From positions 18,894 through 82,893 of the forward strand of contig JAJEBN010000082.1 in assembly GCA_022822525.1 (NCBI GenBank): a stretch of 64,000 nt of DNA. Reading direction: 5' to 3'. The position numbers and the translations under genes are program-made. Numbering within the stretch: position 1 is the first letter of the stretch; every line of letters begins with the position of its first letter. The notes under the pieces are model-generated. The model was given only the letters and a program-made list of their open reading frames with translations, did not search any database and had not been told where the DNA came from. Source of the stretch: Acidimicrobiia bacterium. GTDB taxonomy: Bacteria > Actinomycetota > Acidimicrobiia > Acidimicrobiales > Poriferisodalaceae. Positions 53,169 through 62,800 of the stretch are shown here, in pieces.

Positions 53169-54086
53169 TTACGTCGGCTCGATGTGAGTCTCGGCTTCGG
53201 CGGCGGCCAGTTCGGTGAAGATGGCTGTGGCCACTTCGGTCACGTCCCAGCTCTGTGTGTCGATCTTGCCGAGCCGGTCGAACGCTTCGCCGACCTCTGC
53301 GGCTCGGGCGTCGGCGTAGCTGCGGGCGTTGTAGTGGGTGGGAATCAGGAAATGGCCGGCTTCGATGCCGTCGAACGCTCGGGCGGCCACCACCTCGGCG
53401 CTCATGCCGCGTTCGATCACCTGCTGTGCAAGCGGCTGCGCCTCTGCCGGCCCGCCGAACTGCGCAGGCCGCCTGCTGCCCGATGCCCAGATGCGGCTGG
53501 CGGTGAGCCCGGGGCACAGCACGCTGACCTCCAGATGCGGCGGCAGCTCCGCCCGCAAGGCTTCGCATACGCCGAGCACCGCATGCTTGGATGCGGTGTA
53601 GGCACCGGCACCCGCATGGGGCAGGCCCAGTGAGTGCTCCGAGCCGGTGACGAGCAGCCGTCCCGGCTCGCCGGAGGCTGCCATTCGGCTGCCGAATGCC
53701 TGAAGTGTCGTCAGCACGCCGAAGAAGTTGACCTCGAGCACCCAGCGGGCGTCGCCGAGGTCGGCATCGAGCAGCGGTCCGCCCGCAGCCGTGACTCCTG
53801 CATTGGCGCACACCAGGCCCGGCGTGCCGTGCGCGGCACACAGTACCTCGGCGAGCTGCCCGAGCGCCTGTGCGTCCGTGACATCGCAACGCTCCGTCAC
53901 CGCTTCAGCCCCGGTACCGGCGAGGCGAATCTCATCGGCTGTCTGCTCGGCTGTCGTGAGGTCTACATCGAGCACGGCCACGGCCGCAGCGCCCCGCCGG
54001 GCGGCTTCGAGCGCCAAGGCGGCGCCGATGCCGCTCCCCGCGCCGGTCACCACCACGAGGCGACCGCTCACTGTGTCTGAACTCAT
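53169..54086 (-). CDS. Short-chain dehydrogenase coupled to a P450
   Basis: A 305-residue classical SDR. TGAGSGIGAALALEA (about 14-28) is the cofactor motif, CANAGVTAAGG (about 94) is the NNAG-like segment, and TGSEHSLGLPHAGAGAYTASKH (about 147-168) contains the Ser and YxxxK. ATG 54086 overlaps the P450 stop (ATGA). It probably oxidises the alcohol made by the P450. The C-terminal helices (about 240-305) are longer than minimal SDRs. It is convergent with the HdeD-like gene. Confidence 0.9.
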   Translation of the reverse strand: MSSDTVSGRLVVVTGAGSGIGAALALEAARRGAAAVAVLDVDLTTAEQTADEIRLAGTGAEAVTERCDVTDAQALGQLAEVLCAAHGTPGLVCANAGVTAAGGPLLDADLGDARWVLEVNFFGVLTTLQAFGSRMAASGEPGRLLVTGSEHSLGLPHAGAGAYTASKHAVLGVCEALRAELPPHLEVSVLCPGLTASRIWASGSRRPAQFGGPAEAQPLAQQVIERGMSAEVVAARAFDGIEAGHFLIPTHYNARSYADARAAEVGEAFDRLGKIDTQSWDVTEVATAIFTELAAAEAETHIEPT

Positions 54087-55339
54087 CGGTCTGCGCCGGC
54101 TGTCGATGCGTGGGGGCAGGTGAGCACGGGCATCTCGGTGATGGCGTTGAACCACACGCTGCCCATCGGTGTGTACGGCTCGGCGAGGGTGATGTCGGGC
54201 AGCCGCCGGTACAGCTCGGCGAGCACGCAGCGCAACTGGGCTCGCGCCACCGACGCGCCCAAGCAGAAGTGGGGCCCGGTGCCGAACGCAAGATGCGCGG
54301 CAGCATTTGGGCGCAGGATGTCGAACCGGTTCGGGTCGTCGAACACCTCCTCGTCCCGGTTGGCCGAGATGTACGACAGGTACACCTTGTCGCCTTTGGG
54401 GATCGTGACGCCGCCGATGTCGACGTCTTCGGTCGCGGTGCGGCAGAACTGCATGACCGGTGGCGAGAAGCGAAGCACCTCCTCGATGGCGTTCGGCAGC
54501 CGCCCGTCGAGATCCTCCAGCAGCAGCGCCTTCTGGTCGGGGTGCTCGTCCATCAGCCGCACGAAGTGCGCCGTGGTGTTGCGCGTCGTCTCATGCCCGG
54601 CGATCGACAGGGTCACAAAGAACTGAGTGATCTCATCGGCACTGAGACTGCGCCCGTCCACCTCGCCATGGGTGTAGCGCGAAAGCATCGTGCCGTCGTC
54701 GGCCTCGCCCTGATTCTTCACCAGATCGTCCAAGAACAGGTACAGCTCGAACATCGTGTGCTCGAAGTTCTCGGCGAACTCCACGTTCGCGACGTTGTTG
54801 GCGATCCGCAGATACTCCCGGCGCAGCCCCTGGGGCACGCCCATCATCTGGCACAGCAGGATCATCGGCAGCTCCGCGGCTACCTCGAACACGAACTCGG
54901 CGCGATCGCGCGCCGCCAGCTCGTCGATCACCTTCGCGGCTTCGGCCTCGATGAACGGCTCGAGCGCAGCGATGCTCCGCGGCGTCAGCCCCGGCTGCAG
55001 CAGCCGTCGGTACTGAGTGTGCTGCGGCGGGTCCATGCCCAACAGCCCCGAGCGCTGCGCCCCGATGGCCATCGGCTCCTGTTTGACGTCAACCCACAGC
55101 ACCGAGTTCTCCCACGCCGAGAACCGGCCCGGATCCTTCGACACTGCATCCACGTCGCCATAACGGCTCAGCACCCAGAAGCCCACGCACGGAATGTGCA
55201 TGTGATCCACCGGCGGCGGCGGGTTCCACCACACCGGCGCCTCGCGCCGCAGCACCTCCAAATACTCAACCGGCGCACCGCCGATGCGAGCCATATCGGC
55301 CTGGCTCGCCAAGTTCACATCCCCAGGACGCAACCCCAT
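54083..55339 (-). CDS. Cytochrome P450 monooxygenase
   Basis: A 418-residue soluble bacterial P450. The I-helix AGHETTRNTTAHFV is near residue 245, ExxR is in IEEVLRFSPP near 283, and the heme loop AFGTGPHFCLGASVARAQ is near 355 with the Cys ligand. GMDPPQHTQYRRLLQPGLTP near 100 is the C-helix region. ATG 55339 has a GGGGG-rich upstream site. Actinobacterial soluble P450s of this kind hydroxylate steroids, terpenes or fatty acids; redox partners are not encoded here. The stop overlaps the SDR start. Confidence 0.93.
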   Translation of the reverse strand: MGLRPGDVNLASQADMARIGGAPVEYLEVLRREAPVWWNPPPPVDHMHIPCVGFWVLSRYGDVDAVSKDPGRFSAWENSVLWVDVKQEPMAIGAQRSGLLGMDPPQHTQYRRLLQPGLTPRSIAALEPFIEAEAAKVIDELAARDRAEFVFEVAAELPMILLCQMMGVPQGLRREYLRIANNVANVEFAENFEHTMFELYLFLDDLVKNQGEADDGTMLSRYTHGEVDGRSLSADEITQFFVTLSIAGHETTRNTTAHFVRLMDEHPDQKALLLEDLDGRLPNAIEEVLRFSPPVMQFCRTATEDVDIGGVTIPKGDKVYLSYISANRDEEVFDDPNRFDILRPNAAAHLAFGTGPHFCLGASVARAQLRCVLAELYRRLPDITLAEPYTPMGSVWFNAITEMPVLTCPHASTAGADR

Positions 55340-55424
55340 GACACCCCCGTTCCCTAGGCGACGTGCAGCCGCGACCCTACGCCAAAGACGACCGGCTCCA
55401 AGCCGACTACCGGCAGGCTCACCG

Positions 55425-56408
55425 TCAGGAAATGTTGCGACCGATTTCGAGACTCGGGAATTCCTGGCGGACTTGCTCGATGCGGTCGAGCGCTTGCCGA
55501 GCGATCGAGGGCAGATGGCCGAGATGTTCTTCGATGAGTTCGATGCAGGTGCTTGCCATGTCGGTGGCTGCTGTGACCATGTCCGCCGCAAAGGCGTCGG
55601 TGGCCTTGTCGGGGTCGCCGACCGTGCCCGTGTCATCGGGATAGGTGCCGGTCTCGCGCCACACCGAGGCGTCCTGCGGGCTGACCGTGCCCAAGCCAGC
55701 TACGAGCCGGTGTGCTGCCGATTCGCTGAGGTGCATGCCGGCAGCGTCAAGCAGCGTGCTGATGCCATGCACTCTGCCGGGGTGTTCGCCCTCAAGAGCG
55801 TGGATGAGGGCCTTGAGCGATGTCTCCATGACGATCTGCGACTGCTCGCACACGCCGAGCAAGCGGCTGCGCTTCAAGCTGTCGGCCTCGCGCGTGTCGT
55901 TCGCCTGCAGTGCCCTCCGCTCGCGAGATGACGACTCCATCATCAACAGCAGCTTGATGAGCGCGTTGGTGGCGTTGGCGAGACTGTGGGCGGCTTGCTC
56001 GGCGTCGGATGGGGCCATGCCGATCTCCTTGCTCCAGTCGACGTCGCATCGCGGGGGGCGCGATCCGAGGGTGATGGCATGGGCTGCGATATGCGCCTCG
56101 AATGTCGAGCGGCACCGCTTGGCGCGGATCTCCCACTCAGGTCGGTCGGTGACCCGAACATCGCAGCCGTACCCCGTGGAACGCAGAACTGTCTGCTTGG
56201 CGCTCTCAGCGAGTTGGCGGCGATTGGCGTAGTCGCCCAAGTCGTCGAACACCAGCACCAAGTCGATGTCCGAACCGGGACCCTGGGCACCGCGTGCAAC
56301 TGAGCCGAACAACAGCACCTCGCCCGGGTCCAACGCCGATTCAAGTGCTGTCGCGGCCCGACGGGCGTCTTCCAGTGTCGGCAGATTGCGAGGAGCAGTC
56401 AATGCCAC
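55425..56408 (-). CDS. Nucleotidyltransferase (MNT-like) fused to a HEPN-like helical region
   Basis: A 327-residue protein. Residues about 29-60 read PGEVLLFGSVARGAQG, then GSDIDLVLVFDD, giving the GSxARG and DxD motifs of minimal nucleotidyltransferases. A distal Asp, CDVRV, lies near 83. From about 135 to 320 the protein is helical, with VHGISTLLDAAG near 215 resembling the C-terminal helix of HEPN domains. I find no convincing RX4-6H ribonuclease motif. Separate MNT-HEPN pairs are toxin-antitoxin systems; a fusion would be self-contained or an AMPylating regulator. It lies alone between the P450 operon and the cupin gene. Confidence 0.7.
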   Translation of the reverse strand: MALTAPRNLPTLEDARRAATALESALDPGEVLLFGSVARGAQGPGSDIDLVLVFDDLGDYANRRQLAESAKQTVLRSTGYGCDVRVTDRPEWEIRAKRCRSTFEAHIAAHAITLGSRPPRCDVDWSKEIGMAPSDAEQAAHSLANATNALIKLLLMMESSSRERRALQANDTREADSLKRSRLLGVCEQSQIVMETSLKALIHALEGEHPGRVHGISTLLDAAGMHLSESAAHRLVAGLGTVSPQDASVWRETGTYPDDTGTVGDPDKATDAFAADMVTAATDMASTCIELIEEHLGHLPSIARQALDRIEQVRQEFPSLEIGRNIS

Positions 56409-56470
56409 GTTCTGAGGCTACAACTCGGTGCCAATCCGGCCCAGAATCCCGGTCTCGGGTCGATTCAGGT

Positions 56471-56761
56471 CTATGCGCCGTTCTCGCTCTTGTAGAACTG
56501 GACGTGGAAGATCGCGTCGTCTGAGGGCTCGATGTGATGGGAGACCTGGGGCACGATCACGATGCGGCTGCCGGCCGGCACCGCGACGCGGCGCGAGTCT
56601 TCATCCGCGAACAGCACCGAGCCCTCTTCCACCACCAGCTCGGCCCACACCGAAGTGAGGTGGGCGCGCCCCAGCGCAGGCGGCATCGAAGCGGCGGTGA
56701 AGCTCGGCGTGCGCCGTACCGGCGCTGCGTCACGGGGCAAATCGATGTCTGTGTGAGTCAT
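56471..56761 (-). CDS. Small cupin-domain protein
   Basis: A 96-residue single cupin barrel. SVWAELVVEEGSVLFADEDS, then AVPAGSRIVIVPQVSHHIEP, correspond to the two cupin motifs. One His pair (SHHIEP) and a Glu are kept, but the first HxH is absent (VWAELVV), so metal binding may be incomplete. Similar small cupins cap phosphonate- or tellurite-resistance-like enzymes. ATG 56761 has no strong ribosome binding site. It diverges from the lectin-transpeptidase gene. Confidence 0.75.
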   Translation of the reverse strand: MTHTDIDLPRDAAPVRRTPSFTAASMPPALGRAHLTSVWAELVVEEGSVLFADEDSRRVAVPAGSRIVIVPQVSHHIEPSDDAIFHVQFYKSENGA

Positions 56762-56871
56762 GTCGAGTTTCGGGGCAGGTGCACGGACGTGTCGACAGGT
56801 TGCCGCCTCACCCGAGACACTTGCACCACAGATCTTGCCGGGTTGCGGTTGCTGCCGTACTCTCGCCATGC

Positions 56872-57897
56872 GTGCTCGTTTCGAGGGGGCTTTCGCGTAT
56901 TGCTCTTGCACTGGGCTTGGTTGCGGTGCTGGCTTTGCTTGGCGTCGGCCCGGCGGGGGCCGCGGGCCAGATCATGGCGCTGGGTGCCGAGCCGTCTCAG
57001 CAGTGGCACTACGACTTCGACGCTTCGTGGCAGCCGGCCAGTGTCGCCCTCGCCGATCCGCCCGATGAGTCGCCGCTGGCAGCACCCGCGGCAATCGTGC
57101 TCGGACCCGGCGAGTATCTCTCGGTCGGCCAATCGGCCACGTCGCCGAACGGCTGGTATCGGCTGACGCTCGAACCCGACGGCCGGCTGGTGCTGCGTGC
57201 CACAGACGACGGTTTGGGTCTGTACGGCGCGCTGTGGTCGACCGGGCCCTACGAGCCTCGCGATCCCGACCGTCCGGCAATGCCGCTGCTGTTGATGCGC
57301 GCCGACGGCGAGCTCGCGCTTTACGACACCGCACACCCCGGATTCGGTGAAGCAGGGTCAAGCGGCGAGGCGGCACAGCTGTGGACCGCCGACACCCGCA
57401 GCGAGTCGGGTGCATTGCTGCTGCTGGGCGACGACGGCGTCATGTCGGTGGTCACGCCGCAGGGTCAAGCGCTGTGGCGCAGCGGCAACGCGGCTCCCGA
57501 TGTGGGCATCACGCGGTCGCGTCATGTCATCTACGACCGGCGCGGCCAGTGGGTTTGGCTGGTTGACGCCGACGGCAGCGTGATCGACAACTACCCGGTC
57601 AGTGGGCACGCCGAGTCGCCGGCGCCGGGCCACTACGCGGTCACGTCCAAGTCGGAAGATGCAATCTCCTACAACTGGCTGGTCACCATGGAGCACATGG
57701 TGCGGTTCACCATCGACGAAGAGGGCGATTTGATCGGTTTCCACTCCATCCCGCGCGGCTGGAAGGACAGGCCGGTGCAGACAGAGGCCGAACTCGGCGA
57801 GTTCGGCTCGCTCGGATGCGTACGCCAGCGAGACGACAAAGCAGAGCGCCTGTACGAATGGGCCTCGATCGGCACCCCAGTGGTGGTGCTCGCCTGA
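56872..57897 (+). CDS. Secreted lectin-domain L,D-transpeptidase (YkuD)
   Basis: A 341-residue exported protein from GTG 56872; the hydrophobic ALALGLVAVLALLGVGPAGA is the signal peptide. Residues about 65-215 contain a B_lectin-like beta-prism with WYRLTLEPDGRLVLR, ALWSTGP and QALWRSGNAAPDVG. From about 220, VIYDRRGQWVWLVDADGSVI, then GFHSIPRG (His 291) and GSLGCVRQR (Cys 316), form a YkuD catalytic site (the usual SHGCxR reads SLGCVR). Such enzymes cross-link peptidoglycan through 3-3 bonds; the lectin part could hold it on glycans. The start codon is uncertain. Confidence 0.85.
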   Translation: MLVSRGLSRIALALGLVAVLALLGVGPAGAAGQIMALGAEPSQQWHYDFDASWQPASVALADPPDESPLAAPAAIVLGPGEYLSVGQSATSPNGWYRLTLEPDGRLVLRATDDGLGLYGALWSTGPYEPRDPDRPAMPLLLMRADGELALYDTAHPGFGEAGSSGEAAQLWTADTRSESGALLLLGDDGVMSVVTPQGQALWRSGNAAPDVGITRSRHVIYDRRGQWVWLVDADGSVIDNYPVSGHAESPAPGHYAVTSKSEDAISYNWLVTMEHMVRFTIDEEGDLIGFHSIPRGWKDRPVQTEAELGEFGSLGCVRQRDDKAERLYEWASIGTPVVVLA

Positions 57898-58020
57898 CCG
57901 CTGCGCCGAACCGCAGCAACTTGCAATACAGGCGCTCTCGGTTGCGCCCGTCGCTGCGTGGGACGGTTGTGTGGGTAGGTTCGGCCGTGCAATGAAGCGC
58001 CGGGGTGAGGGAGGGCGTTG

Positions 58021-59601
58021 ATGGAGGTTCCTGTCTGCATCATCGGCTGCGGGCCGATCGGGCTCACCGGGGCGCTGCTGCTGTCGCGCCACGGCGTGCC
58101 GTCGCTGCTGGTCGAGCGGCGAAGCGAGCTCAACACTCATCCCCGGTCGCGTTTCGTCGACACCAACACCATGGAGCTGTTCCGCGAGTTCGGAATCGAC
58201 AAGGCGGTGGAGGCCACGGGGCTCGGGCCGGACTGGACCGCCTGCAACCGGTGGTCCGACAGCCTCGCCGCCGAGCCGTACGCCGACATCCCGAGTCCCA
58301 CCTTCCTCAGCGTTCCGGGACCGAACAGCCCATGTGTGCCCGTCATGACCGCGCAAGACGAGGTGGAGGCGGCGCTGATGTCGCGAGTCGCCGCGGACCC
58401 CATGATCGAGGTCCGCTTCGACACCGAGGCCATTGACGTCGCCCAATCCGACGATGCCACCCATCTGACTCTGCGCGATACCAACACCGATGAGCGCCGC
58501 CCGGTGACGGCCCAGTACACCATCGGCGCCGACGGGCCGGGCAGCGGCACACGTGAGGTGATCGGAACCCGTCTCGAAGCCGAGCCGCGGCCGGTGTTCT
58601 CCCAGGACGTGATCTTCCACGCCGACCTCGACGCCTACGTCGGGGAGCGCAAGGGATCGCTGCTGTACACCACCACCGCTGAGGGCGTGGTCATCTTCCA
58701 GCCGCTCGACGGGCGTCGGCGGTGGCGCTGCCAAGTCGTCGTCGGCGACGAGAACCTGATCTCCGAGGACGCGGTCAGCCGTCGCATCCGCGTGGCTCTG
58801 GGAACCGATGACGACGTCGAGTTCTCGATCCTCAGCATGCGCATGTGGCAACCGACCCCGGGATGCGTCACCCGGTTCTCGGCGGGGCGCATCTTCCTCG
58901 CCGGCGACGCCGCGCACGTCTCGGTTCCCACGGGCGGCATGGGCAACAACACCGGGTTCGCCGGCATCCGCAACCTGGCCTGGAAGCTGGCCTACGTGGT
59001 GCGAGGCCTCGCCGCCGAGTCGATCCTGGCCACCTACGAGACCGAGCACCGGCCCATCGCCGTCGAGCGGATCGACTTCGGGGTCCGCACCACGGAGTAC
59101 ATGACCGCGATGATGGGCGGCCACATGCGAGGAGAGGACATCACCGACCACATCGAGCGCACCCACCAGTACGCCGACTACGACCACCTCCTGCTCGGCT
59201 TCGAGATGACCTCGGACCTCATCGCGCCGAACACCGAGCCCGCCCCGCCCGCCGAGGCTCGCAGCGCCGGCTTCCTGCCGGTCGTCCGATCAGGGCGCCG
59301 CGCCCCCCACGTGTGGATCGACGCCGACCAGACCGAGTCTGTCCTCGACTGGTACGGACGCTCCTATGTGCTGCTGCTCGGGCAGGAATGCTCCCGCACC
59401 GCATGGGAAGCCGCCGTCGCCGACCTCGGGTCCGGCACAGCACCGGTCGCGGTGCGCCAGCTCCCCGACGGCATCTCTGCGGGCCCCTACCAAGCCGACG
59501 CCTGCGTCCTCGTGCGGCCAGACGGCATCATCGCCTGGTGCCGCAGCGATCCCGGCGGCCCGCCCGACCTCGCCGAACTCGCCAGATACCTGCCGAACTG
59601 A
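58021..59601 (+). CDS. FAD-dependent aromatic monooxygenase (PheA/TfdB type)
   Basis: A 526-residue class A flavoprotein hydroxylase. VCIIGCGPIGLTGALLLSRH (about 5-24) is the ADP-binding GxGxxG. GADGPGSGTREVIGT near 168 is the DG motif. GRIFLAGDAAHVSVPTGGMG near 290 is the GD motif. The C-terminal thioredoxin-like extension (about 430-526) has YGRSYVLLLGQECSR and a PDGIIAWCRS end. AGGGAGGGCG precedes ATG 58021. It likely hydroxylates a phenolic or polyketide substrate with NAD(P)H. No obvious ring-cleavage partner is adjacent. Confidence 0.92.
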   Translation: MEVPVCIIGCGPIGLTGALLLSRHGVPSLLVERRSELNTHPRSRFVDTNTMELFREFGIDKAVEATGLGPDWTACNRWSDSLAAEPYADIPSPTFLSVPGPNSPCVPVMTAQDEVEAALMSRVAADPMIEVRFDTEAIDVAQSDDATHLTLRDTNTDERRPVTAQYTIGADGPGSGTREVIGTRLEAEPRPVFSQDVIFHADLDAYVGERKGSLLYTTTAEGVVIFQPLDGRRRWRCQVVVGDENLISEDAVSRRIRVALGTDDDVEFSILSMRMWQPTPGCVTRFSAGRIFLAGDAAHVSVPTGGMGNNTGFAGIRNLAWKLAYVVRGLAAESILATYETEHRPIAVERIDFGVRTTEYMTAMMGGHMRGEDITDHIERTHQYADYDHLLLGFEMTSDLIAPNTEPAPPAEARSAGFLPVVRSGRRAPHVWIDADQTESVLDWYGRSYVLLLGQECSRTAWEAAVADLGSGTAPVAVRQLPDGISAGPYQADACVLVRPDGIIAWCRSDPGGPPDLAELARYLPN

Positions 59602-59625
59602 GTCACGCCGGGCTTGCCCGCCACA

Positions 59626-59680
59626 GGGAGACGCTCTGTGGCACAGCGGCAACGCGGCACCCGATGTGGGGTTCGCGGGG
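59626..59680 (+). pseudogene. Relic of a lectin-transpeptidase gene
   Basis: About 47 bp (CTGTGGCACAGCGGCAACGC and following) match 57471-57517 of the lectin-transpeptidase gene closely, encoding LWHSGNAAPDVG, but no open frame surrounds them. The gap 59602-59810 otherwise holds only the start region of the subtilase gene. Confidence 0.6.
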
Positions 59681-59810
59681 TTGCCTGTTCGACCGCGACT
59701 GCTCGATCTGCCGCTTCGGCCACGACCGCCGCAGCAGCTTCACCGTGCACAGCTGACCGCATCGTCGCTGCGCGCAACAGTGCATTGGGCGCCGAGCAGG
59801 GTGTGGTGGA

Positions 59811-62800
59811 ATGGCGGCGATGAGTCGCGCAAGATGGTTCGGCGGCGTTGTGCTGTTGGCGGGCTGTGCGGCGTTGGCGGTGCTGTCGGGTGGCTCGCCG
59901 CGCCACCCTGACCCCCCTGTTGGGCCGGTGTCTCATCCTTATGAGTTGACTCAGCAGGACGAGGGGCTGCTCGACCACCACCATGCCAATGCCGTGAAGT
60001 CGTGCACGAGTGTTCCTGCGAAGTGGCGAGATCGTTTGTCGGGGTGTCAGTGGTATCTGAGCGACAGCAGGTCTGGGGTGTTCGACGTCAACGTCGAGCC
60101 GGCGTGGGCGGCGACGCTGGGCGAGGGTGTCACTCTGCTGGTGGTGGATTATCCGGTCGATTACCGCCATGAGGATCTGCGCGACAACATCGATCCGGCC
60201 GGCTCGCCGGGGCTGACCGAGGCGGCGGTGACGGGTTCGCCCAACAGTCACGGCACCGCCATGGCGAGCATCATCGCTGCCCGTGACAACGCTGTCGGCT
60301 TTCGGGGCGTCGCGCCGCGGGCTGCGCTGACCTGGAGGAGCATCAACTCGGCCGAGATTCACAGCTATCTCGCTGTCGACCACGCGAACACTTGGAACAC
60401 ATGTGTTGAGGTGATCGACGCGGACGGTTCGGTGGCTGGTACGTGGGTGCCGAGTTGCGGGTCATGGGTTCGAAAGCCGGCGCCTGCGAAGTTCTACACG
60501 TTCTCGTTGGACGCTCCGTCGAGGGTGACGATTGACCTGCGGTCGAGCGTTGACTCGTATCTGTATCTTCGCAAGTACAGCGGTCTGTCAGGGGGTTGGA
60601 CAGCCCGAGACGACGACAGCGGCGAAGGACGCAACGCGCGGTTCAGCCGCACGTTGCCTGCGGGGGTGTACACGATCGAGGCGACGACGTACGAGCGTGA
60701 GCGCCGTTCGGGTTCGTTCACGCTGCAGATCGCCGGCTTGGACGGCGCGTCTGCGCCTGAGGCCATCGAGTCTGAGCGCAGGTGGGCGCCGGTGTGGGAC
60801 TCGCTGCTGGAGGCTGCGGTGGTGAACCGCAGCTACGGCCCTTCCAACCGCACCCGCCCGTACAAGGATGCACCCGACGACGATGGTTTTGGTCATCTTT
60901 CTGCCTATGAGGTCTACGACGCGATGGCCGAGTTCGGCTTCGGCGGTCGGGGCACGCTGAACGTCGTGGCGGGAGGCAAGACGCTGGATTGGACAGGGCT
61001 GGTGCAGTGGTCGACGCTGGCGGAGGAACGCAGTCATCCCGCTGTGGTCGTTGCGTGTGCCACCGATCGTTGGGGTCGGCGACAGGCTCGCTGGAACACG
61101 AGCCTTGAGGGTCCGAGTCTGTGGGTGTGCGCGCCGGCCGGCGGCATCGTGACGGCCGCTTTGGGCGACCGCTACTACCTGAGCAAGGGCACGCCGTCGA
61201 GTCCGGCGACGGCTCTGGTGTCGGGCGTGGCTGCGCTGGTGCGCAGCATCGACAGCAGTCTGTCGTGGCGCGACGTGAAGCTGATATTGGCCGCATCCGC
61301 GCAGCACAACGACCCCGACGACGCGGGCTGGCAGCACGGCGCCGCCGTCTATGGGGCGCCTGGGCAGAACTACCGGTATCACCACAGCTACGGCTTCGGG
61401 ATCGTCGACGCGGGCGCCGCGGTGCAGCTGGCGCAGAGTTGGCGGTATCTGCCCGCCTACCGCGACGAGCACGTATCGGCGCCGACGCTGTCGCCTGCGC
61501 TGGCCGTCCCTGATGACGGCGGCATCGTGACGGCCGGGCTCACTGCTGATCCTGAGATCGACTTCGTCGAGTACGTCGAAGCCCATCTCGTGCTGGACGC
61601 GCCATGGTTCCGCGATCTCGAAGTCGAGCTCGAGTCCCCGTCGGGCGCAGTGTCGACGCTGTCGGTGCCGGTCGGCGACATCCGCGACCCGGACTTGGCC
61701 AAGTATGACTGCAAGCAGGCATCGGAGTGCGGCATCTCGGGCAGCTTCCGTTTCGGCACAGCGGCCCATCTGGGCGAGGACCCCGCCGGCACCTGGACGC
61801 TGCGGCTGACCGACCGGCGGCCCAACGGCAACACCAACACGCTGGAGTCGTGGTCGCTGCGGTTCTTCGGCCACAAAGCGTCGGATCCGAGTCCGAGCCT
61901 CACCCCCTCGCCCACGTTCGGGCCGTGGCCCCAGGTGTCGATAGCCGCCGACGCCGACATCGACGAAGGCGACGACGCGGTATTCACCGTCATCGCCGAC
62001 CCCGCACCAGCAGCGACGCTGGACGTGACCGTGACAGTCGCCCAAACCGGCGACTACGGCGTCACCACCGGAGAGCGCGCCGTCACCATCGGCACGTCAG
62101 GGACAGCCACGTTGTCGATGGCGACGACGAACGACAGCGCAGACGAGGCTGACGGTTCGGTCACCGCGACGCTGCGCGCCGTCGGCGGCTACACCGTCTC
62201 GGCTGCTGCCGGATCAGCCGCAGTCGCAGTCGCAGACGACGACGACGAACCGCAGGTGGCTGATCCCGATGGTGCGCCGTGCGACACTGCGACGGCAATC
62301 AGTCGGGCGCGTGCTGCGTTCGCGTGGCACACCGACAACAACGGCGGCAACGAGGTTTGGTTCTGGCAGATCCTGGCTTATCTCGGCGCGGATCCGATGC
62401 CCGCGCCGCCGGGCGGTACTGTGCCTGCGTCGGTCACTCCTGAGGCGGTGAGGACGTTCAGCGACGGCAAGACATGGCCCGGCTGGGTGCCGATCAACGC
62501 CGCCATGGGCTGCCACGTCCCGCCGCCTGAGATCAGCATCACGGCGGGTGCTGATGTCGACGAGGGCAGTGATGCGGCCTTCACGGTGTCTGCTGTCCCG
62601 GCGCCGTCGGCCGCGCTGGACGTGACTGTGGCGGTCACGGCAGCGGGCGATTTCGGTGTGTCGCCGGGGTCGCACACCGTCACCGTCCCCACTACCGGCG
62701 CCGCCACGCTGACGGTTGCCACGACGGACGACTCGGTTGATGAGGCGGACGGGTCGGTGACGGCGACGGTCGGCGCCGGGACGGGTTACACAGTCTCTGC

